DNA of 64,000 nucleotides, taken from assembly GCA_013365365.1 (NCBI GenBank), contig JABVXU010000096.1, positions 93,645 through 157,644 on the forward strand, given 5' to 3'. How positions within the stretch are numbered: position 1 is the stretch's first letter; every line of letters begins with the position of its first letter. Shown in pieces: positions 55,203 to 64,000 of the stretch. The notes under the pieces are model-generated. The model worked only from the letters and a program-made list of their open reading frames with translations, had not been told where the DNA came from and did not search any database. This DNA is from Cruorifilaria tuberocauda (taxonomy: Eukaryota > Nematoda > Chromadorea > Rhabditida > Onchocercidae). A program made the translations under genes and the position numbers.

Positions 55203-56221
55203 ATGGCGGTGCTGGACAGTTTACTTGCAAAAAAAGAAGATAAATCGAATGTACCGTCTTCACCAAATACAAGAAAGGTGAAGAGTTTCATGGAAATTTT
55301 CAAGAATTTTGTACTATTAGTATCCCCTAGCATACATTTTGCACAATCCCACAATCTGTAGCATAAAAATACAACTTCAGGGATGAATTTAGATGCTTTC
55401 TTTTAAGTTTATCACTTCAGAAATAGGATATTTGTGCATCACTACAATTACGTCTTATCAAATTAATGACATTTATATGTATTTGATGTTGAAAATAAAT
55501 CGGAAATTAGATTCAGTTATAAGCTAAAAAAGAAGTTTGCAGAATAAGGGAGGTCGACCACCAGCCGGTAAACGAGGCGGTGGAAAAGCCAAGAAAATAA
55601 GCAAGTCAGCTCGTGCTGGACTGCTATTTCCTGTAACCAAATTTCATCGGTTGCTTAGGAAAGGTCGTTATGCGAGACGGATCTCTCAGTCGGCAGCTGT
55701 TTATTTAAGCGCTGTTATCGAGTATCTTTCTGCCGAGGTCTGTGCATTTGTATTTCTTAGCTTTAGAAAGCCTTAGAGCAAGTAAAACGATTTTGTTCTC
55801 TGACCTCTGATGCCACTTGCACTGTATTCAGTGTTGTGTTGTAGATGTTGGAATTATCCGGGAATGCATGTCGAGACAATAAACGTCAACGACTGATCCC
55901 CCGTCATATCGTGCTTGCTATGAAGAATGATGAAGAATTAAATCAGTTCTGTGCTCGGGTCACCTGTCCTGGCGGTGGTGTCCTACCATTCGTACATCCG
56001 GTATGCATTTTTTATTCCTGGATTTTAACTATAATATCTTAACGGCAAAGAATATAATTTTGATAACACAATTACATATTTACAAGTTATACAGTCCACC
56101 TCGATATGATAATACGAAGTTGAAATGTAGGCTTTGTTCGCAAAAGGTGCAAATTCAGTGCCACTTAGATCAATGCGGCGAATTAGCACCAGTATGTGCG
56201 AGCCAGGAACGACATAATTAG
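55203..56221 (+). CDS. Divergent histone H2A variant
   Basis: Nucleosomal histone fold protein. Exons 55203-55277, 55543-55737 and 55845-56000 join in phase 0 to give 142 residues. A fourth exon at 56087-56221, after a weak TTTACAAG acceptor, would bring it to 186. An acceptor TTTTATTGCAG ends 11 bp before the ATG. The N terminus ([20 protein letters not shown]) and basic [15 protein letters not shown] are not those of canonical H2A. The fold is clear: [74 protein letters not shown] and [15 protein letters not shown]. The acidic-patch residues (E in EYLSAE, NDEE) are kept, but the L1 loop and the docking segment differ. It resembles macroH2A/H2A.X more than H2A.Z. The putative last exon has a Cys-rich end ([18 protein letters not shown]) and no macrodomain. 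Confidence 0.82.
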
Positions 56222-58668
56222 TGATAATCCGTTTTTTTCTATTTCGACTTTATTTCTTGATTGCGTTACATAGGAATCTTCTCTAAGAACTTTACCATCA
56301 TTCATTACTTGCGGAAGAACTTAATCTCCACAGTTTGATTTGCTCCTGAACTCATCAAACTTTGATTTTTAATTCCAATGGGTACTGCACTGTTGCTCCA
56401 TAAGTCATATCAAAATACAAATTTATACGGCTCATTGCCTCACTTCTCTCCTCCTTAACCTTTTTAGTCGTATTTTTATTTAATTAATGTTATTATATAT
56501 GTATATAAATGTCGTATTAAACTTCGAACTACCGTATCCACACAATCATTAGCGACATCAATAGCGAGGATACTAGTGATACAATTTAGGGTGGATTTAC
56601 AAAATTAATTATACTTTCCGATAATTTCTCAAATGATCTCTTAGAAAGCAGATGATAATACATGACATAAAGACTTCAGAGCATCGCGAGTGGGCGAGTA
56701 GAGTTAGTTTCTAGTTGATAGTGCTTCTGGTAACGTTGGCAGGTAGAAGTTCGCCTTATCAATATTCTTGCGATATGGACGGTAATATTCGTGGACTATT
56801 GTCCGCAATATTTCTCGTAATACTTGTCAAAAAATGAGATTATTTCAACGGATTAATAATACAAATTCATTTTGATCTATAGTTACTCCAGTTATCGATA
56901 GATCATCTGGAATAAACCGTACAGGTGAGACGGATTTCGTTTCTGTGCCGTTTCTCTCTTTTTATTCGTTATCTTGTTCCTTTAGTTTTTACTCCCTATT
57001 ATTAATTTTTTGCTCGCTCATTAAGTGTAAAGAATAAAAAATGAAGAATGAAAAATAATGTACAAAAAGTGAGAAATAAGGGGTTAGAAATAAAAAATAA
57101 GAACAAAAAAATCAATATGAAGAATAAAAACTAAAGCGAAAAAAATAAAGAATAATGAACGAAGGCAAAAAATATGAAAAACAAGGAATAAGGAATAAAA
57201 AATAAACAATAAGAAGTTAAGAAAAAAAGACAAAAGCTAAAGGAAGAAAATAGTAAATGAAAAGTGAGGATACAAGAGGACGAAGAATAAAAAAGAAAAA
57301 ATAAAAGGCAAGAAATAATGAATAAAAAAACAAAGAATAAAGAGTAAAACATAAAAAGTGAAAAATAATGAACAAGATGAAGAACAAATAATCGAAAATA
57401 AAGCCTTTATTTTTAATTTTTTTTTAATCTTAATTTTCAATCGAATATTGAAATCCAAATTTGCAATATTCAAACTTTTGAATGAAGAATTTTCATACAT
57501 CCATCTTGTCAATTACTCAAATCTCAATCATGCAACTAAATGCTACAATTTCCCGAATTCTCATTGTTGCGAAATTACTACCACGGAACGGTCGACTTTT
57601 TGCCAACCAAACTAGAACGCCACCCTTTTACATTTATTTTCTACTTTTCTATCCTTTATCATTTGTTCTCTATTTATTATTTCTTATTTTTATTCTTCAC
57701 TTTTATTATTTTTCATGCTTATCTTTTTTATCCATTGCCCTTTATTTCTTCACTTTTTATTCTTTATTTTTTACTCTCCATTTATTAAAAAAATAAATAT
57801 GTAGAAACGTGAAAGTGAAAAAATAAAGAATGAAAAAACCACGACGAATAAAAAATAATAAGATTTCTATTCACTCATTTCTCCTTTACCGTACGACGAC
57901 ACACCTAGAATTCCAAGTGTACGTTGTGTTCGTATGATGGACTACCGATTACCTGAATATCGCACCAGCAGAGATGGAATCTCGTTTGCACGATGATCTT
58001 GCTACTGTTGGAATTCAAAATCCAGAAACTGCTCAAGACATAATCAGTTAACCCTGCTCCTGGGCAGCTAAACTCATCAGACAAAATAAAACCTCGCATG
58101 CGAATTCCATTTGATCCGCATTTTCTTACAATTTATAAACTACTACTCATGTACGTCTTTTTATATCCCATCATTTGCAGTTGTTGCACTTTTTTTAAAT
58201 CGTACAGATAGTTTCGTCAAACTCTTAACTCTGAGATCGTTACACGCAGCAATTCATATTGCAGGTATCTTTTGCAATAACAAACACGACACTTGCTCTT
58301 CCGCCTTTTTTTTATTCACTATTTTGACAGATACTTTATTTACTTATTAAGAAGTAACAGAAACAAGTTTCAATTCTGAATTACATTGAAATTGCAGGTT
58401 TCATCTCAAACCTAACCTTATGTGGTTTACAATTACAAAGCGACAAGTACAAAAGTTTACATGTTGCAGAATTCAGTAATAAAGTATCTCTTACTTGGAA
58501 GGAAATACTTGACTTTCTGATAGAAATAACTATTAACGCAGACTGGTATAAGCTAAACAAAGATACTTTTTTATTTCAGAGACATATTTGAGGTGTTTTG
58601 AACAGAATTTAGAAATGCGCTTTTCGCTACAAAAATTGATGAAATAGATATGAAAAAGAAATTTGCCA
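56222..58668. other. Convergent region between H2A variant and OSTC
   Basis: No confirmed gene. 57020-57400 is almost pure A/G-rich and 57610-57790 pyrimidine-rich on the same strand, forming a loose inverted repeat. At 57910-58055 two plus-strand frames are open together: one encodes EMESRLHDDLATVGIQNPET before a stop, the other RMMDYRLPEYRTSRDGISFA before a stop. They follow acceptor-like CTAG/CAG sites and could be a terminal exon of an unseen gene, but I cannot choose or name either. Confidence 0.35.
57020..57790. repeat. Purine-rich / pyrimidine-rich low-complexity inverted pair
   Basis: The left arm (about 57020-57400) is made of AAGAATAAAAAATG-like units; the right arm (about 57610-57790) is made of TTTATTCTTCA-like units, so the arms are roughly complementary. 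About 200 bp of ordinary sequence lies between. Units are too variable for a clean consensus. Confidence 0.6.
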
Positions 58669-59530
58669 CTAGCCAATTATACCTTGCAAATAAGATGGCA
58701 TTTTAATTTTCATGAACAACCGAGTGGCCAAGAAACCAATAATAACACAAGTGAAACCTAGCCCCAACATCATTATCCGATCCAGCTTGGGCGTTAGCGG
58801 ATTGTTGCATCTATCCAATATGATAAAACCAAGTCCTGAAAGAAATGAGAATGGATGACACAAGGCATGTTTGAAATACAGATCCTATATTACTTTATAA
58901 GCTAAAGCTTATTTCATAATCAACATAGTTTATATACTTGAAACTAAAATGTTACAAGGAGAAAAATTATACTTCAAAGCTGGTAAATAAAAAAAATTAC
59001 CGCCTAAAGAAAACATAAAACTTGCGGCCAAGCCTTCCATAATATATTGCCCATTAACTCGATACTGCATTATAGCAACTGGCTTCGCGTTACCTCTTTC
59101 ATCGGTCGTTTGTCCTATCAACGATAATAATTAAATCAAACGGAATGGAATAAAAATTAAAACAATCAAAAAAAAATTATAGGCTGATGCACTTGCCGAT
59201 GCTTGGGGGTTCATTAATAATATCATAGATGACGCCTCCAGTTACGAAAAAATAGGTTATCATCATTAGTGCGAATACTTGCATCGGCGAAGGCATCTGA
59301 AAACAACGTAACACATCAACAATGTGAATCTGCGATACTTGAAAAGATAGGAGATTTAGAGATAATAGCATTATATGAAGATTCGGTAAGTGAAAATATT
59401 TTAAAAACAAATTTATTACGAATGCATACAAAAAAAATATGGGACAAACCTTTAGCCATCTTGGAGGTAATATTTTAACATTCGGAGGATCAATAAATGT
59501 AAATAGAAAAGCCTCCATGACGGACTCCAT
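58669..59530 (-). CDS. ostc: Oligosaccharyltransferase complex subunit OSTC (DC2)
   Basis: Small ER membrane subunit that ties the STT3A oligosaccharyltransferase to the translocon for co-translational N-glycosylation. Four exons: 59450-59530, 59197-59296, 59001-59114 and 58669-58835, giving 153 residues (human about 149). Motifs are [96 protein letters not shown] and a C-terminal span ending [12 protein letters not shown]. Three membrane spans fit the family. Intron 2 begins GC (TCG|GCAAGT): only this choice keeps phase and aligns EPPSIG-QTTDE without a gap to relatives; using the neighbouring GT breaks the frame. An acceptor-like AAGAATTGCAG (59556-59546) lies 15 bases before the ATG, as for trans-splicing. 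It is downstream of the isomerase gene on the same strand. Confidence 0.96.
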
Positions 59531-60712
59531 AGATTCTTGAACGATCTGCAATTCTTAAGAACATATAAATTACCTACAAGTATTGATCAAGACGGAACAA
59601 ATTTTCCAACTGTAAATATCTTCATGTGTTTCTATATCAGAATCATAAAATTTAAGAAATTGAAAAAAAAAATGATTGAATAATCTGTCCTTGATGAAAA
59701 ACAGATAAGATAGTGCAAAAAATATTTATGCATATATCTGCGATACATCCCTGCATATTGGAGAGAATTCTAGAAAATTAATGCAACAGTATAATATTCC
59801 CAGTTCTTATCACTTACACATAGGTACAACATTTATCTATGTCCAATATATACAACTCATAGGACACAAACTTCCGTTTGAAATTTAAAGTCAATGAGTA
59901 ATAAATTTATGCAACAAGAATACTTAAAAAGATAGGACAGGAGCAGCAATCGTACTCGTCGGCTTTACTTGAATATCTTACACCTACTGCTTTTCTTTAC
60001 GCATATTAGAGTATACCCTAAAAACATTGAACTGCCAAATTCGAAAATAGTCTGCCTGTTTATACAAGTGAAATGAAACAATTCATTTCAAACGATGTCA
60101 TCGAGTATTATAAGTATGGTATGCAGTGATATTATCACGAATAATATGAAGAGAAACTTTGAAAATCATAAGCTGGATCTTATTCGGACTATTTTGACCT
60201 CTACATAGAAACGAAAAACAAATAAAAATGCAGCAAAATAGAAATTTTAAAGAACGCGAAGATATCACTCTAAAAAACCGCCCAATTTATATATTGAAAG
60301 TTCTCTGTGGACATTGATGATGATCGAACTCAGTTATAATAGGCAGCAATTGTACCCAAACAACTGCCAATGTTTGATTTACCATTCAGAAAATTATCCT
60401 AGAATATAAACAAATGTTAGATTTAATAAAATGAATATTAATCTTTTCTAAAGTCAATAAACTCTAAAGTTTGGGTTAGTCAAACATAGCGATATTTATT
60501 CATTCTCAAAAAGAAGAAAAATATTCTGAAAATGCAGCAATACATAGATAAGCCAATTAACCTATCAAAATTTTGAGATTTATTCAATATATGGAAATGA
60601 TCACAAAGATCGTTAATGGCAAAATACTTCATAAAATATATAATAGCAGTTGAACATACTTTTCCTTTACGAAAATTAATGTTATAAATTAAAACCTAAG
60701 AGCTTCCCAATT
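59531..60712. other. Spacer between ribose-5-phosphate isomerase and OSTC
   Basis: About 1.2 kb on which both flanking genes point the same way; AT-rich with no supported gene. An operon is possible but the spacing is wide. Confidence 0.4.
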
Positions 60713-62011
60713 TTAATAAACTGAAGACGTATGATTTTGTGAAAAATGGACGGAATGACCTGGTCTCAACCTTAATGTAACATTTCCATCGGCAGTAGCA
60801 AAATAGGCTCTTTCAGCAACTCCTATGAAAAGACCCGTTTCGACAACACCCGGTAATAATATTAGACGTGTATGCAAAGCTGCTAAATCCTCCGTTGTCA
60901 CATATTTATTTTTTGGAAAATTCCAATCCAAGATAAAATTGTTGTTGTCCGTAATAAAAGGATCAAACTGCTCTTTACTGTTTGTTCTCAACTCAATCTC
61001 ACCACCTTCCTGACGTTTTATCCAGTTTAAAACTGGTGCATATCTGTAAAATGAAACTATCAATTTCGGTTATTTTCGACACAGCGAAGTCTGACACCAT
61101 ATCTTATATCAATCATCAGTACAACATTGGCAAGGGAACTTACGGAAGTGATAAATAAACCGAAAAAACATTCCTTGCACTTCTAAATCAGCCAATCTGA
61201 ACTATTCTCATAGTCAGCAAATAGGATGAATGATGATTTGTCTTTCAAATCTCTAGTAACTTCGTAAGCAGCACGTTGACGTTTTATCACATCATCGCTT
61301 TAAACAAGCTATACAGAATGACTGAACAATAAACACATTGAAAAAGATAATAAAAACACACGAATACACTTCTTGAGCTTAGCATCAAACAAATGTAATT
61401 ATAGTACTTAAAAGCTTACCCAAATGGAACGACTTCAATTGGAATGGGGAAATTCTTATCTCCCAATTTTTCTGATTGTTTACTGGCATCAGCAATAATA
61501 TAAAATTTCTTGGCACTTGTCTGAACGATTTTCTCCTGAGTTAAACAACCACCACCACCTGAAAGACCACATACTACTTTTGCAGAATGGCTATTTTCAA
61601 TTTATATATATATGACGCAATTTGAGCTTGACTTGAATTGTGAACGGAATGCAAAAAACAGCAGCAGTATTCTATAAATGTGATAGAACATAATCAGTTA
61701 CCTTTTATACAATTCAGATTAATGTCTACTTCGTCAGCTCCATCAATATATATATCTAAATGGAGAGTTTTCTCCAAATCAGTTACTTCTAGACCAGAAT
61801 CGATTAGCCACTGACGAGTTACAAATGAGGAAGGCACGCAGATAATGTCCTTTATCGTACCATCGTTTACTTTCTCAGCCAGGAAATCAACGAAGAATTT
61901 AGCTGTGGTACCACTACCCACGCCTATCCGATAACCACTTTTCACATGCTGTTCACCGGCCGCATATGCTGCTGCTCGTTTGGCGAAATCCAAAGTTGAA
62001 CGCATTTTCAT
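60713..62011 (-). CDS. rpia-1: Ribose-5-phosphate isomerase A
   Basis: Interconverts ribose 5-phosphate and ribulose 5-phosphate in the non-oxidative pentose phosphate pathway (cytosol). Three exons join in phase: 61702-62011, 61420-61558 and 60713-61043, giving 259 residues. Motifs in order: [20 protein letters not shown] (phosphate binding), [39 protein letters not shown] (active-site acids), [10 protein letters not shown] with the catalytic Glu, [15 protein letters not shown], and near the end [22 protein letters not shown] and ADGNVTLRL. All are family hallmarks and the length is normal. The start is the first of two close ATGs after a GTTTATTAG acceptor-like site; a two-codon upstream frame (ATGCATTGA) precedes it. 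Intron 2 holds an in-phase open stretch that could be an alternative last exon. Confidence 0.96.
61183..61299 (-). other. Possible alternative terminal exon inside isomerase intron 2
   Basis: An open stretch after TTGTTTAAAG continues in frame from isomerase exon 2 (GG plus C) and encodes [20 protein letters not shown] then [17 protein letters not shown] and a stop. It is coding-like in composition but I recognise no family. If used, it would make an isomerase lacking its C-terminal third. Chance is not excluded. Confidence 0.25.
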
Positions 62012-64000
62012 TGCACCATGTAACTTCAATGCATTAGTACTAATAAACGCAGTAGAAAGTATTGATAAATGTCATTTAATATATTAAGCTGAAAGCGAAG
62101 GAGCTTCATATTGGGTTGGACGAAAAGTACTAACATACGTTGAAAATTCCAACTTTGAACTGATTTCAGTTTACAAAGTTTATCATCTTATCTACAAAAT
62201 AATTGTTTTCTGAGTAATTCATTAGTTCTATCTTCAATTTTTAGTGGAAAGAAGTAATGAATGTAGAATTTGTTATCTACAATCAAATCTCTGGTACTGA
62301 TTATGATTATCATGACCATCGAGAATTTGGTACTGCTGCACAGAGAACTAAGAATGCATAATAAAACCTTATACACTAAAAGTGTTTGAAGATATCAGTA
62401 GTCAATCTTTATGTTCTATAAATAATCGAGATAAAAAAGTGAAAAAAAAAGGACAAACCGTGTTAGAGGAGGATGTCATTACAGGTTTGTAAAACAACAA
62501 GTAATAATAAATGGTTGTTTAATGTAGCACTGCTAGCAGTTGATGTTCTGACATACTAGATGATAGAAAAAATGCACAATAAAGATTTTGAAAGTGTACC
62601 CTTTCCCCGCACTCATTTTTAGCATCTGTTAAAACGTTCTGTCAAAATTTCAGTCACTTATTTCCACAGTGACTAACAATCTGAATTTTTTACTATATTC
62701 GTTAACTAGGAAAGTGGCGATTCATCACTCAACCAAACATCATACTGACATGACTCTGAGACTGATTTCTTTGAGAATGGTTTTTTAAAAAAACTACCGT
62801 TAAACTTAGAAGGAAATGATAATGTATTCTCAAAAGTATCACATATTCTTCAATAGTACATATCAATTTTCTCGAATTGGTGTTCAAGGAAAGTTATCCA
62901 TTCTTCTAATTTTCAAACTTATTCAGAACATCTTTTTTATTTGCTTATCGAGCCTTAAATATCTTTTGCTTCCATTCGAACATGACGTGAGAGAAACACA
63001 ACTTCACAGTCATTCTTGAAAATGGTATCTGTTTACAAACCGATCATTCTCGTTCTATTCTTAACAAACTTTAAGCAACATATAAGAATCGGAAATGACT
63101 GTGAATACTAACCTTTGATCAATACTTTATCCAACATAAGTGACCGATTTTCGAGATTTGCTATACTCTTTAAAAAGAGTGGTACTAAAATATCAAAGGG
63201 TATATGATATGCAAATGTATACAAAATATATTCTCTCAACAATAGGTAAGAGGGAAATTTGCCTGATATGGCAAAGTGAAAGCTCAAAGAGGATGTGCTG
63301 TCCAATTATGTCACTGTCTATGCTCCGCAATGTTACTCAGCCATAGCTATCAACGCAGATACGCTATAGATTTAGCGGTCTATCAAACAGATTTACCGAT
63401 AACAGAAGTACCTATAATGCTTCAGACACATCGCTCCGTCTATCAAAATCCCATTCAACATCTATCACTTTAACAAACGCAGCTGTCAAGCATTCGAGGC
63501 ATGTGCATAAGTGTTCCACAACATTGATTGCCGCATCATAAAATATAATTACTACTAACGGTCTCAATACATATGTTCATTATGTCAAGTCGATTTTCGA
63601 AAAATCGACATCTATAGCTCGAACCCAATCTACTTAGCTTTATACTTGTATAGCTTAGTAGAACCGATCATTTGTCACAAGTTCTCATATGAATGCAGTA
63701 CTTTACAATATGGATGTGGGAGGATACGGACAAAAAATCTTGTTGCTTAAGATGCATCCTCAAGCAGCGTTTGAAATCAACAGGAAATATAAAAAAAAAT
63801 CGTTTCCTACCCGCGTGTGAAAGATGCTATGCTTTACACGCTAAACATCCCAAGTTGCTATTATCCAATGTATCGATTGTTTCCGAAAAAAAATTATACA
63901 ATCCATTAAACGATCAGGAAAACCTCCAAACTCGAAATCAGGTCATACGAATTCCGGACAACCACATTTTCTCTCTTAGCTTAAATAAATTGCACGAATA
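62012..64000. other. 5' flank of the isomerase gene, no gene seen
   Basis: About 2 kb with several short overlapping open frames on both strands (for example 63108-63305 minus, 63140-63473 plus) but no recognisable similarity or convincing splice pattern. The part next to 62012 should contain the isomerase promoter. Confidence 0.4.

Noticed and set aside
57131..57512. Long Phe/Ser-rich minus-strand frames and matching plus frames near 57.5-57.8 kb
   Set aside because: Products of purine/pyrimidine-rich simple sequence, not of real proteins.

Overview
The window looks like nuclear DNA of a parasitic nematode, most likely a spirurid/filarial (clade III) worm. It is strongly AT-rich. Every recognisable protein is cut into short exons by many small introns with nematode-style TTTTCAG acceptors. 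Several genes have an acceptor-like site a few bases before the ATG, as expected for spliced-leader trans-splicing. The genes best match animal families also present in C. elegans. No virus, plasmid, rRNA, CRISPR or bacterial operon was seen, and no tRNA was found by eye.

I rebuilt the genes exon by exon by checking reading phase across each junction. From left to right: a bHLH exon of the Olig/hlh-17 type (2.0 kb, -); NAD(P)HX epimerase NAXE (4.3-7.7 kb, -); a GSK-3 kinase (8.7-10.9 kb, +); a weak unassigned gene candidate (11.8-12.5 kb, +); casein kinase 2 alpha, kin-3 (12.7-15.6 kb, -); mitochondrial cysteine desulfurase NFS1 (16.1-18.7 kb, +); a TULP4-type WD40 plus tubby protein (19.9-26.6 kb, -); the membrane-traffic protein SCAMP (30.8-35.1 kb, -); an NLP-12 / cholecystokinin-like neuropeptide precursor (36.7-39.0 kb, -); a SESTD1-like SEC14/spectrin protein (46.1-51.1 kb, -); a divergent histone H2A variant (55.2-56.2 kb, +); oligosaccharyltransferase subunit OSTC (58.7-59.5 kb, -); and ribose-5-phosphate isomerase (60.7-62.0 kb, -).

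These are mainly housekeeping and signalling genes, not one pathway. kin-3 and nfs-1 are head to head 521 bp apart; NAXE and GSK-3 are also divergent. From memory, the C. elegans counterparts of the NAXE/gsk-3, kin-3/nfs-1 and SCAMP/nlp-12 pairs are also close neighbours on chromosome I, so the window may be a conserved block of that ancestral chromosome. The large spaces (26.6-30.8, 39.0-46.1 and 51.1-55.2 kb) are AT-rich and hold only low-complexity tracts, decayed repeats and hairpins.

The most interesting points are the neuropeptide gene hidden by a 2.1 kb intron inside its first peptide; non-canonical splice junctions in NFS1 and OSTC; a tubby domain split by a coiled-coil insertion; the unusual H2A variant; a 38-bp perfect palindrome inside a small intron; and a miRNA-sized hairpin in a SCAMP intron. 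I did not find a wholly new multi-gene system.
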